A DNA stretch of 64,000 nucleotides from JAWXTK01 sp044433645 (GTDB lineage: Bacteria; Bacteroidota; Bacteroidia; Bacteroidales; Rikenellaceae): the NCBI GenBank assembly GCA_044433645.1, contig JAWXTK010000005.1:1-64000 (forward strand), read 5' to 3'. Under the pieces are notes generated by a model. It was not told the origin of the DNA, did not search any database, and saw nothing but the letters and a program-made list of their open reading frames with translations. Shown piece after piece: positions 1 to 7,307 of the stretch; position 1 is the first letter of the stretch, and each line of letters begins with the position of its first letter. The translations under genes were made by a program, and so were the position numbers.

Positions 1-8
1 AAATATTC

Positions 9-23
9 ACTAACTTGCATTAA
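9..23 (+). promoter_or_regulatory. 15-bp word shared by both sulfatase leaders, copy 1
   Basis: The word actaacttgcattaa lies 41 bp before the first sulfatase start codon and recurs at 1627-1641, again 41 bp before the second sulfatase start. It contains taacttg, one T short of the Bacteroidetes -7 box TAnnTTTG, so it may be a weak -7 element, but it could equally be a residue of the duplication. The rest of the first 49 bases shows nothing else I can name. Confidence 0.35.
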
Positions 24-49
24 TATTAATTTAATTATGGTAGTTAGAA

Positions 50-1525
50 ATGAATAGTAAAAATCTTTTATGTCTTTTGTGCGCAACTCCAGCGCTAGCA
101 TTTGCTAAACAAAAGCCTAATGTTATCTTCGTTTTGGTGGACGACCTTGGCAAGGAGTGGTTTGACGTTTATGGTGGCGAAGAGCTGATACTCGAGAACA
201 TCAATGCTCTTTCTAAGGAGTCTATGGTGTTTAACCGTGCTTATTCTATGCCTCAGAGTACACCTAGTAGGGTGTCACTTATGACTAGCCAATACCCTTA
301 CAACAATGGTTGGGTAAATCACTATGACGTACCACGTTGGGGTCACGGAGCAAACTTCGACCCAAGCATGAACCCATCTCACCCAAAACTTATGCAACAA
401 GCAGGCTACAAAACTTGTGTTGCGGGTAAATGGCAGCTTAATGATTTTAGAATCCAACCTAACGTAATGAACGATGTAGGTTTCGACGAATATTTTATGT
501 GGACAGGTGGCGAAAGTAACAATCCCCCTAGCAGCAAACGTTTCTGGAATCCTTATATCCACACAACAAAAGGCAGCAAAACCTACAAAGATAAATTTGG
601 TCCAGACCTTTACAACCAATTCATTCTTGATTTTATCTCTAAAAACAAGAAAGAGCCTATGTATATCTACTACCCTATGGCCCTAACTCACGGTCCTCTT
701 ACTACCACGCCTCACAGCATGGATGCTAAGACCAACTACGAGAAAATGACGGGTATGATTAAATACATGGACTACCTTGTGGGTAAACTCGTTAAACACC
801 TTAAAGATGAGGGTGTCTACGATAATACCTATATTATGTTCACAACAGATAATGGTTCAAGTGGTACGGTAGCTCGTCGCGAGGGCAGATATATCTCTGG
901 AGGTAAAATGTATTTGAGCGAGAATGGTATCAATGCGCCTTTCATTGTTAAAATCCCAGGAGTAAACAAAGCTCAAGTGAGCGATGCGATAATAAACTTT
1001 GTGGACGTTGGCCCAACAGCCTTGGATATTGCAGGTGCTAGCAAACTTATAGACTCACGCATGGACGGTAAATCTTTCCTACCAGTTATGCAAGGCAAAG
1101 CTAAAACTGTACACACATGGACAGTGTCTATGGGATGCAACCCTTCTCACTTAACCGAAGATTTGCGAGTTGTAAATGCTCATCCTTTCCGTGATAGAGT
1201 TGTCATTGGCGAGGAGTATAAAATTTACATAACTACCGAGCGTACAATAGATCGTATCTACAAAATAGTGGAAGATCCTTATGAAACTAAAAACCTTATC
1301 AGTGACCCAGCTACTAAAGCTGCGGCAGAAGCTTATTTCAAAGATATCATTGCTTCTTTCCCTGAGAAAGATACTAATCCACAGTACACTAAGGTTAAAG
1401 ATAATGGTAATGATGTGTCAGCAGAAAGACTTAACAGACCGGCTAAGAAAGACTCTAACTACAAAGGCCTATCAACAGAGCAAGCCTACCTTAAATTTAA
1501 AAATAGTGGAGCAGGCAAGAAATAA
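50..1525 (+). CDS. Secreted Ser-type sulfatase (tandem copy 1)
   Basis: Predicted exported sulfatase of 491 aa in the alkaline-phosphatase superfamily. Residues 1-19 are a signal peptide (LAFA then KQ). The metal-binding pair D31-D32 follows VLVDDLG. The activation motif S70-T-P-S-R74 carries serine where many sulfatases have cysteine, so oxidation to formylglycine would need a radical-SAM anSME, which is not in this window. GKW (126-128), H214 and TTDNG (265-269) match other family active-site blocks. Family members remove sulfate esters from host or algal glycans. The substrate cannot be told from the sequence. The gene is followed by a near-identical paralogue and a strong hairpin terminator, and no SusC/SusD pair or glycoside hydrolase is adjacent. 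The ATG at 50 opens directly into the signal peptide. Confidence 0.9.
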   Translation: MNSKNLLCLLCATPALAFAKQKPNVIFVLVDDLGKEWFDVYGGEELILENINALSKESMVFNRAYSMPQSTPSRVSLMTSQYPYNNGWVNHYDVPRWGHGANFDPSMNPSHPKLMQQAGYKTCVAGKWQLNDFRIQPNVMNDVGFDEYFMWTGGESNNPPSSKRFWNPYIHTTKGSKTYKDKFGPDLYNQFILDFISKNKKEPMYIYYPMALTHGPLTTTPHSMDAKTNYEKMTGMIKYMDYLVGKLVKHLKDEGVYDNTYIMFTTDNGSSGTVARREGRYISGGKMYLSENGINAPFIVKIPGVNKAQVSDAIINFVDVGPTALDIAGASKLIDSRMDGKSFLPVMQGKAKTVHTWTVSMGCNPSHLTEDLRVVNAHPFRDRVVIGEEYKIYITTERTIDRIYKIVEDPYETKNLISDPATKAAAEAYFKDIIASFPEKDTNPQYTKVKDNGNDVSAERLNRPAKKDSNYKGLSTEQAYLKFKNSGAGKK

Positions 1526-1546
1526 TAGTTTTTCTTAACCTTAATC

Positions 1547-1589
1547 AATAAAATACCTTTGCATCTAAAAGATGCAAAGGTATTTTATT
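1547..1589. terminator. Perfect 19-bp inverted repeat after sulfatase 1
   Basis: Left arm 1547-1565 pairs perfectly with 1571-1589 across a 5-nt loop (taaaa). It is AT-rich at the base and GC-richer at the tip, and probably acts as a terminator for sulfatase 1. Both arms contain TACCTTTG read outward on opposite strands, the Bacteroidetes -7 box, so a promoter role cannot be excluded. Confidence 0.7.
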
Positions 1590-1626
1590 ACAAAAAAAGA
1601 AGAATTTGCAGAATTTAAAATTATTT

Positions 1627-1641
1627 ACTAACTTGCATTAA
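1627..1641 (+). promoter_or_regulatory. 15-bp word shared by both sulfatase leaders, copy 2
   Basis: The same 15-mer as at 9-23, again exactly 41 bp upstream of the ATG. The sequence between word and start codon has diverged, which suggests the word itself is retained for expression. Confidence 0.35.
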
Positions 1642-1667
1642 CTATTAACCAAAATTTTAAGACAAAT

Positions 1668-3155
1668 ATGAAACCTAAAAATCTTTTATGTCTTTTGTGC
1701 GCAACTCCTGCTCTTGCATTTGCCAAACAAAAGCCTAATGTAATTTTCATCCTAGTAGACGATCTAGGCAAGGAATGGCTGGACGTTTACGGTGGCGAAG
1801 AGATGACACTAAAAAACATCAACGCTCTTTCAAAGGAGTCTATGGTATTTAACCGTGCCTACTCCATGCCTCAAAGTACTCCTAGTAGGGTATCTCTTAT
1901 CACTAGCCAGTATCCTTACAACAATGGCTGGGTAAACCACTACGATGTACCACGTTGGGGTCACGGAGCTAACTTCGATCCAGAAATGAACCCATGTCAT
2001 CCTAAACTCATGCAACAAGCAGGCTACAAGACTTGTGTAGCAGGTAAATGGCAGCTAAACGACTTTAGAATCCAACCTAATGCAATGAACGATGTGGGTT
2101 TTGATGAATATTTCATGTGGACAGGAGGACAATCTAAACACGTAGACAGCAACAAACGTTACTGGGACCCCTACATTCACTCAAAAGAAGGTAGCAAAAC
2201 ATACGAGGGCAAATTTGGGCCAGACCTTTACAATCAGTTTATTCTTGATTTCATAACTACAAACAAGAAACAGCCTTTCTATGTCTACTATCCTATGATC
2301 TTAACTCACATGCCTTTCACTACTACGCCTCATAGTTTGGATGCTACTACCGACTATCAAAAGCAAATGGGTATGGTTGCATACATGGACTTCCTTGTAG
2401 GTAAGCTAGTTCAACACCTTAAAGACGAAGGCGTTTACGATAACACCTACCTATTCTTTACAACAGACAACGGCACTTGCCACACCATTGCGCGTCGCGA
2501 AGGACGTTATATTATTGGAGGTAAAGGCTTCCTAAGCGAAAATGGTATTAACGCTCCATTTATTGTTAAAATCCCTGGTGTGAATAAAGCTCAAAAAAGT
2601 GATGCTATCGTAAGTTTCACAGATATAGGTCCAACAGCTTTGGATATTGCAGGAGCTAGCAAACTTATAGACCCACGCATGGACGGAAAATCTTTATTAC
2701 CTGTACTTAAAGGTAAAACAAAATCAGTTCGTAAATGGACAGTTTCTTTGGGCTGCAACTCAGCAAATCTAACAGAAGATTTAAGAGTAATTAATGCTAA
2801 AAAATACAGAGACCGTGCTGTTATAGGCGAAGAGTACAAAATATTTGTAACAGTAGATGGCACAATAGACCGTATTTACAAAATAGTAGAAGATCCTTAT
2901 GAAACTAAAAACCTTATAGGCGACGCTAAAGTCAAAGCAGAAGTCGAGGCTTACTTTAAGGATATCCTAGCCTCTATGCCTAAACAGGACTCAAATCCAA
3001 AATACACTAAACTTAGAAACGCAGGTGGCGATGTTAAACCAGCAAAACTTAACCAACCATCTGAAACCGACACCTCAGGTAACTTCAAAGACATGGCCAC
3101 TGAAGATGCCTACCTAAGATATAAAAACGGAGGTAGCCACAAGAGAGCTAAATAG
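1668..3155 (+). CDS. Secreted Ser-type sulfatase (tandem copy 2)
   Basis: 495-aa paralogue of the preceding sulfatase, with an almost identical signal peptide (residues 1-19), D31-D32, and the activation motif S70-T-P-S-R74 in register. The core is conserved. Differences cluster where S1 sulfatases contact substrate: the segment after GGQ/GGE (about 154-175), the LTH loop (HMPFTTT against HGPLTTT), and the residues after TTDNG (TCHTIARR against SSGTVARR). This fits duplication followed by change of specificity. The C-terminus adds a short basic tail ending KRAK. Like its neighbour it needs an anSME for activation. Same strand, 142 bp downstream of copy 1. Confidence 0.9.
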   Translation: MKPKNLLCLLCATPALAFAKQKPNVIFILVDDLGKEWLDVYGGEEMTLKNINALSKESMVFNRAYSMPQSTPSRVSLITSQYPYNNGWVNHYDVPRWGHGANFDPEMNPCHPKLMQQAGYKTCVAGKWQLNDFRIQPNAMNDVGFDEYFMWTGGQSKHVDSNKRYWDPYIHSKEGSKTYEGKFGPDLYNQFILDFITTNKKQPFYVYYPMILTHMPFTTTPHSLDATTDYQKQMGMVAYMDFLVGKLVQHLKDEGVYDNTYLFFTTDNGTCHTIARREGRYIIGGKGFLSENGINAPFIVKIPGVNKAQKSDAIVSFTDIGPTALDIAGASKLIDPRMDGKSLLPVLKGKTKSVRKWTVSLGCNSANLTEDLRVINAKKYRDRAVIGEEYKIFVTVDGTIDRIYKIVEDPYETKNLIGDAKVKAEVEAYFKDILASMPKQDSNPKYTKLRNAGGDVKPAKLNQPSETDTSGNFKDMATEDAYLRYKNGGSHKRAK

Positions 3156-3178
3156 CATTTCTTTTATTTAACTAATTT

Positions 3179-3216
3179 AATTACCTTTGTGTTTAAAGAC
3201 ACAAAGGTAATTTTTT
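3179..3216. terminator. Hairpin terminator after sulfatase 2
   Basis: 14-bp perfect stem 3179-3192 / 3199-3212 with a 6-nt loop, running into six Ts (3211-3216). It carries TACCTTTG on both strands, as does the hairpin after sulfatase 1. It could therefore also supply a -7 box about 40 bp before the GT2 gene. Confidence 0.75.
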
Positions 3217-3229
3217 ATACATATATATA

Positions 3230-4090
3230 ATGAGTCCAAAAATTAGCATAATTATACCTGTTTACAACGGCGAAAAATTTTTAAGCACCTGCCTAGATTC
3301 TCTACTTGCGCAAAGCCTAAAGGATATAGAAATTATCTGCGTAAACGACGGCAGCAAAGATAACTCCCTAAAAGTCTTGCAAGAATACGAGCGCAAAGAT
3401 TCCAGAGTTAGAGCCATAGACCAACAAAACAAAGGTGCTGGAGGAGCTAGAAACACAGGCATGGACTTAGCCTCAGGTGAATTTATATTGTTTATAGACT
3501 CCGACGATAAGGTCGACAATGATTACTGCGAAAAGATGTACCGAGCAGCAAAAGAATTTAACGCAGAAATAGTAGTTGTTAGCATGAAGAAGGTGTACAA
3601 AAATCGCATAAAAAAACGTTTTGAGATTAAAACCACCTCCATGAGTAATGTAATGCAAGACAAATTTGAAGCCTGCGGTTGCCCGAAATCATTTTATATT
3701 ATGAACAAACTCTTTTTAAGAGAATCTTTACAAAGGCTAAATATTCGATTTGACGAAGGTATTTGCTATGAGGACGTTAAATTTCTATGCTTAGCATCAA
3801 CACAAATGGGATTGCTAGTAAGCATCCCTGACGTCTACTACTATTATATAAACCAAAGCAATAGTGTCACAAAAAGCAAACAAACTCCCAAAAAACAGCA
3901 CGACAGATATCAAGCTTTGAAATTCTGTGTAGAGTACTGTGCTGAGCACAACATTAAAATCGAGGAAAAATACAAAAAAATCACCAAACGATATTGGAGC
4001 TTTATGGGGCTGACGATAATGAAAATCAAAGAATATGATGGTCGTTTAAGCTGGCGATTGTTTGATATATTACCTATCTATTGGAAATAA
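3230..4090 (+). CDS. Family 2 glycosyltransferase
   Basis: 286-aa GT-A fold glycosyltransferase of family GT2. The N-terminal ISIIIPVYNG start, VNDGS (38-42, nucleotide binding), ARNTGMDLASGE (73-84) and the metal-binding DSDD (90-93) are all in the expected order and spacing. No signal peptide or membrane helix is apparent, so it should act on the cytoplasmic side of the membrane, adding a sugar to a surface polysaccharide, lipid carrier or LPS core. Donor and acceptor cannot be deduced. The basic C-terminal third is typical of membrane-associated GT2 enzymes. It stands alone rather than in a capsule locus. Confidence 0.85.
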   Translation: MSPKISIIIPVYNGEKFLSTCLDSLLAQSLKDIEIICVNDGSKDNSLKVLQEYERKDSRVRAIDQQNKGAGGARNTGMDLASGEFILFIDSDDKVDNDYCEKMYRAAKEFNAEIVVVSMKKVYKNRIKKRFEIKTTSMSNVMQDKFEACGCPKSFYIMNKLFLRESLQRLNIRFDEGICYEDVKFLCLASTQMGLLVSIPDVYYYYINQSNSVTKSKQTPKKQHDRYQALKFCVEYCAEHNIKIEEKYKKITKRYWSFMGLTIMKIKEYDGRLSWRLFDILPIYWK

Positions 4091-4093
4091 GAA

Positions 4094-4123
4094 TGGCTGT
4101 CAACGCTAATGCATTAACAGCCA
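4094..4123 (+). terminator. Possible weak hairpin after the GT2 gene
   Basis: The 7-bp stem TGGCTGT / ACAGCCA (4094-4100 / 4117-4123) starts 3 bp after the glycosyltransferase stop codon. The loop contains the palindrome taatgcatta. There is no long T run, so factor-independent termination would be inefficient. Confidence 0.35.
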
Positions 4124-4275
4124 ATTCTTAAGGGGAATGGTATCCAAATGGGGGTTTGGTCATATCTTAATATAAAATATATTCTATCCCAGCACAAGTA
4201 AATCTCTAGTTTGTGACTTGTTAATACAAAAGTATTACAGCGCAAGGAAACTCACAAAAATATTTCAGTTTTTAA

Positions 4276-4349
4276 GATAGCATTGAATAAAATAAAAGAT
4301 AGCATCACTTTTCTTTGAGATAGCATCTTACAAAAACCATGATAGCATC
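4276..4349. repeat. Four GATAGCATC words at 21-22 bp spacing
   Basis: GATAGCAT(T/C) begins at 4276, 4298, 4319 and 4341, so successive spacings are 22, 21 and 22 bp, about two helical turns. The sequence between the words is unrelated from unit to unit, which looks more like a phased protein-binding array than a decayed minisatellite. No regulator gene is adjacent. The flanking genes are a GT2 gene upstream and a convergent tRNA unit downstream. Confidence 0.6.
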
Positions 4350-4434
4350 AGCCTTAGAATGGCATACAAGGGGTTTTTGGTGAAAATTGTGAATTATGAG
4401 TTATTCTTCGCAATGGCAACACCTAAAAGCAACT

Positions 4435-4565
4435 GCTATCTGCTCGATGCTAGTCGCGCTCGCCCGGCGCAAGGGGGTTAAACGTTAGTGGCAAATTGCC
4501 CGACACTCAAAAAAAAAAAAATGCTTTAGCATTTTGGAAGGAGGGCATCAAATCTTCGATTTGAC
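4435..4565 (+). repeat. Dispersed structured repeat, copy A
   Basis: Begins gctatctgctcgatgctag, a module shared with 45741 and 63717. Then follow a cccggcg block, a gttaaacgttagtgg block, and a compound hairpin: outer stem TGCCC 4497-4501 / GGGCA 4543-4547 enclosing AAATGC 4519-4524 / GCATTT 4529-4534. A small hairpin CAAATC 4549-4554 / GATTTG 4558-4563 ends it. The block AAGGAGGGCATCA also occurs, inverted, in copy B. No open reading frame or transposase is present. Confidence 0.65.
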
Positions 4566-4627
4566 AGCAACTATAACAATCCACCCTCATAACCCTAAAG
4601 ACCCTCTCAAACCACACCAAACAAAAA

Positions 4628-4658
4628 AAGCACTATAACTTTAAAAGTTATAGTGCTT
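4628..4658 (-). terminator. Terminator of the tRNA-Val/tRNA-Lys unit
   Basis: Near-perfect palindrome AAGCACTATAACTTT / its complement (4628-4642 / 4644-4658). On the minus strand it is followed by a run of seven Ts (complement of 4622-4629). It lies 8 nt past the 3' end of tRNA-Lys. Confidence 0.85.
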
Positions 4659-4666
4659 ATCTTAAG

Positions 4667-4739
4667 TGATCCGTCTGGGGCTCGAACCCAGGACCCCATC
4701 ATTAAAAGTGATGTGCTCTACCAGCTGAGCTAACGAATC
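4667..4739 (-). tRNA. tRNA-Lys (anticodon TTT)
   Basis: Minus-strand cloverleaf of 73 nt: acceptor GATTCGT pairs with ACGGATC, D arm GCTCAGCTGGTAGAGC, anticodon stem CATCA/TGATG around loop CTTTTAA, T arm GGTTCGAGCC. The 3' CCA is not encoded. Transcribed after tRNA-Val from a shared promoter. Confidence 0.95.
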
Positions 4740-4807
4740 TCCTATTCTGGTGAAAAAAGGCCAGACTCTTGTGAGGAAAAACCCCTTTAATCTTGACCCC
4801 TTTTTGG

Positions 4808-4882
4808 TGGGAGCAGAGGGATTCGAACCCCCGACCCTCTGCTTGTAAGGCAGATGCTCTAAACCGACTGAGCTATGCTCCC
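4808..4882 (-). tRNA. tRNA-Val (anticodon TAC)
   Basis: Minus-strand cloverleaf of 75 nt: acceptor GGGAGCA/TGCTCCC, anticodon stem TCTGC/GCAGA with loop CTTACAA, T loop GTTCGAATC. CCA is not encoded. First gene of the two-tRNA unit. The 68-nt spacer to tRNA-Lys shows nothing recognisable. Confidence 0.95.
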
Positions 4883-4910
4883 TAATGCATTATCTTCCGT
4901 ATTGCGAGTG

Positions 4911-4941
4911 CAAAGATAAGGCAAAATATTTAAACTGCAAA
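4911..4941 (-). promoter_or_regulatory. Consensus Bacteroidetes promoter for tRNA-Val/Lys
   Basis: On the minus strand TTTG (complement of 4938-4941), a 19-nt spacer, then TATCTTTG (complement of 4911-4918). This is an exact match to TTTG-N19-TAnnTTTG. The predicted transcription start is about 20-25 nt before tRNA-Val. Confidence 0.8.
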
Positions 4942-4977
4942 TTTTTTGATGAAAAAAATTCAAAAAATTTACTCTTT

Positions 4978-6738
4978 TTATTCCTCTTCCGTAGCTGTTA
5001 CTGCTATCGAAAGCTCATTAAGCTGTGATTCTGAGATAGTTGAAGGCGCATCTATCATCATATCGCGTCCTGAATTATTTTTTGGGAAAGCGATGAAATC
5101 ACGAATAGAATCTGATCCTCCAAACAAAGAACACCATCTATCAAAGCCAAAAGCTACACCTGCGTGAGGTGGTGCTCCAAATTTAAAGGCATTCATCAAG
5201 AAACCAAATTGTTTTTCAGCCTCCTCTTTTGAGAAACCTAGCACCTCAAACATTTTTTGTTGCAACTCGCTGTTATGTATCCTCACAGAACCACCACCAA
5301 CTTCAACTCCATTAACCACAAAGTCGTAAGCATTTGCTCTAACAGCTCCAGGATTGCTCTCTAAAAGCGAAATATCCTCGGCCTTAGGCGAAGTGAAAGG
5401 GTGGTGTTTAGCAAAGAAACGCTCCTCAGCCTCACCCCACTCTAGCAACGGGAAGTCAACAACCCATAGTGGCGAGAATTTAGTCTTATCACGAAGTCCA
5501 AGGCGAGAGCCCATTTCTAAACGAAGTTCGCAAAGTGCCGACAAAGTTTTATCCTTACCACCCGACAATATTAATATAAGGTCACCTGGCTTAGCACCCG
5601 TAGCCTGGGCCAAGGCTTGCAAATCTTCCTCAGCATAAAATTTATCAACGCTAGATTTGACCTCGCCATTATCGCCCACTCTAGCATACACCATACCCGA
5701 AGCACCGATTTGAGGACGTTTTACAAAGGCTGTAAGCTCATCAAGCTGTTTACGAGTATAAACAGCACAAGCCTCAGCGCAAATAGCACCTATATATTCC
5801 GAATTATCAAACACACCAAAGCCCTTGCCCTGCATCACTGCAGTCACATCAGAGAATTCCATACCGAAACGGATATCAGGCTTATCTGAACCATATTTCT
5901 CCATAGCCTCAGCGTAAGGCATACGTGGGAAGGCATAATCAAACTCAACACCCAAAGTATTTTTAAACATAAACTTAGCCATGCGCTCAAACACTTCAAG
6001 AATATCCTCCTGGTCAACAAAAGCCATTTCACAGTCTATCTGAGTAAACTCAGGCTGACGGTCAGCACGCAAATCCTCATCACGGAAACAACGCACGATT
6101 TGGAAATATCTATCATAACCAGCTATCATAAGTAGCTGTTTGAAAGTCTGAGGAGACTGAGGCAGGGCATAAAACTCACCCTGATTCATACGCGAAGGCA
6201 CAACAAAATCACGTGCTCCCTCAGGCGTAGATTTTATTAAGTAGGGCGTTTCGATTTCAAGGAAACCCTCGTTGTCCAAGAACGTCCTAATGCTTTGAGC
6301 CATTTTGTGACGAAGTATCATAGCATCACGAAGTGGAGCACGTCGAAGGTCCAAATAACGATATTTCATACGAAGCTCATCACCACCATCTGAATTTTCT
6401 TCTATGGTAAATGGAGGAGTATCAGATGCTGTTAACACATTGATTTCTTGGGCTATAACCTCGATATCACCCGTTGGAATTTTATTATTTTTAGACGAGC
6501 GTTCTACAACTTTGCCCTTAACCTGAATAACATATTCACGACCAAGGCTAGCAGCCGTAGTCTTAATTTGTTCTGAGGAATGTTCCTCAACTACGATTTG
6601 AGTGATGCCATAACGGTCGCGCATATCAATGAAAGTCATTGCACCAAGGTTACGTACTTTTTGCACCCAACCCGAAAGAGTTACCTCAGCAGAAATATTT
6701 TCGGCTCTTAATTGGCCGCAAGTATGTGATCTATACAT
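4978..6738 (-). CDS. aspS: Aspartyl-tRNA synthetase
   Basis: Class II synthetase that charges tRNA-Asp. An N-terminal OB-fold anticodon-binding domain (LSGWVQKVRNLG near residue 25) precedes the catalytic core with ETPYL, FRDEDLRADRQPEFTQID and the motif 3 arginine in GFDRW near the C-terminus. A bacterial-type GAD insertion sits in the middle. I chose the ATG at 6738 (586 aa, starting MYRSHTCGQL) over an upstream in-frame codon at 6774, because bacterial AspRS proteins begin this way and the upstream extension would overlap the promoter. The promoter lies at 6772-6804, overlapping the divergent tadA. Confidence 0.95.
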   Translation of the reverse strand: MYRSHTCGQLRAENISAEVTLSGWVQKVRNLGAMTFIDMRDRYGITQIVVEEHSSEQIKTTAASLGREYVIQVKGKVVERSSKNNKIPTGDIEVIAQEINVLTASDTPPFTIEENSDGGDELRMKYRYLDLRRAPLRDAMILRHKMAQSIRTFLDNEGFLEIETPYLIKSTPEGARDFVVPSRMNQGEFYALPQSPQTFKQLLMIAGYDRYFQIVRCFRDEDLRADRQPEFTQIDCEMAFVDQEDILEVFERMAKFMFKNTLGVEFDYAFPRMPYAEAMEKYGSDKPDIRFGMEFSDVTAVMQGKGFGVFDNSEYIGAICAEACAVYTRKQLDELTAFVKRPQIGASGMVYARVGDNGEVKSSVDKFYAEEDLQALAQATGAKPGDLILILSGGKDKTLSALCELRLEMGSRLGLRDKTKFSPLWVVDFPLLEWGEAEERFFAKHHPFTSPKAEDISLLESNPGAVRANAYDFVVNGVEVGGGSVRIHNSELQQKMFEVLGFSKEEAEKQFGFLMNAFKFGAPPHAGVAFGFDRWCSLFGGSDSIRDFIAFPKNNSGRDMMIDAPSTISESQLNELSIAVTATEEE

Positions 6739-6771
6739 AATTTTTATTAAATTTGTCTTTATTTTAAACAG

Positions 6772-6804
6772 CAAAGATAATTATTTTCATGGACGAAATA
6801 CAAA
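6772..6804 (-). promoter_or_regulatory. aspS promoter overlapping tadA
   Basis: Minus strand TTTG (complement of 6801-6804), a 21-nt spacer, TATCTTTG (complement of 6772-6779). The -33 element lies inside codons 5-6 of the divergent tadA gene, so aspS transcription starts right beside the tadA start codon. Confidence 0.75.
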
Positions 6805-7238
6805 AACTAGACGATTTTTTTATGTCAAAGGCACTTGACGAGGCAAAAATTGCTTTTAGCAAGGGCGAAGTACCCATAGGTGCGATTATAGTGCAGGGTG
6901 AAAGGATATTAGCCAGAGCACATAATCTTGTCGAGGCATTAAACGATGCCACTGCCCACGCCGAGATGCAGGCTTTGACCTCGGCCACAGGCACAATAGG
7001 AGGTAAATATCTGCCTAAGTGTACGTTATATGTCACTCTAGAGCCTTGTGTGATGTGTGCAGGAGCGCTTGCATGGAGCCAAATTGGGCGCATAGTATAC
7101 GGGGCTTACGACCTAAAAAAAGGCTACTCACTACTTAATCAAAATATTCTGCACCCTAAAACCGTTGTAAAATCAGGGGTAAAAGGGGAGGAATGTGAAA
7201 AAATTATGCAAGATTTCTTTAAAAAAATTAGAAAGTGA
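6789..7238 (+). CDS. tadA: tRNA adenosine(34) deaminase
   Basis: 149-aa zinc deaminase that converts A34 to inosine in tRNA-Arg(ACG), needed to read CGC/CGA codons. H57-A-E59 supplies a zinc ligand and the proton shuttle, and P86-C-V-M-C90 supplies the two cysteine ligands. The length and the ARAHN segment fit TadA rather than cytidine deaminase or guanine deaminase. It is divergent from aspS, with only 50 bp between the start codons and promoter elements interlocked. The stop codon overlaps the promoter of the next gene. Confidence 0.92.
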   Translation: MDEIQKLDDFFMSKALDEAKIAFSKGEVPIGAIIVQGERILARAHNLVEALNDATAHAEMQALTSATGTIGGKYLPKCTLYVTLEPCVMCAGALAWSQIGRIVYGAYDLKKGYSLLNQNILHPKTVVKSGVKGEECEKIMQDFFKKIRK

Positions 7239-7269
7239 TTGTATTTTTAAAATTAAACTCTTATTTTTG
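7238..7269 (+). promoter_or_regulatory. Promoter of the exported TPR gene
   Basis: ATTG (7238-7241), a 20-nt spacer, TATTTTTG (7262-7269). It fits the Bacteroidetes consensus with one mismatch in the -33 box. The predicted leader is about 30 nt. Confidence 0.7.
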
Positions 7270-7307
7270 ATGTTTAAAACGTAAATAACAACAAAATAAC
7301 TATAAAA

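Larger units (their letters stand above)
4091..4627. other. Gene-free interval with two repeat systems
   Basis: I find no coding sequence here. The interval holds the weak hairpin after the GT2 gene, the phased GATAGCATC array (4276-4349), one copy of the dispersed structured repeat (4435-4565) including a run of 13 A residues (4508-4520), and finally the terminator of the opposing tRNA unit. The parts between these show nothing recognisable. Confidence 0.6.

Noticed and set aside
70..300. Sulfatases as inactive because the motif has serine instead of cysteine
   Set aside because: Ser-type sulfatases are common in Bacteroidetes and are matured by anSME. The rest of the motif (T-P-S-R) is intact in both copies.
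4276..4349. CRISPR array
   Set aside because: The repeated unit is only 9 bp with 12-13 bp between copies, and no cas genes are present.
4508..4520. Run of 13 A residues as a phase-variable tract
   Set aside because: It is intergenic, inside the loop side of a repeat hairpin, and not placed between promoter elements or in a gene. It may still be a sequencing-error hotspot.
4946..5167. Small plus-strand proteins antisense to aspS, and similar frames antisense to rpoB, rpoC and tuf
   Set aside because: They are mirror frames of highly conserved genes, with no independent start signals or recognisable domains.
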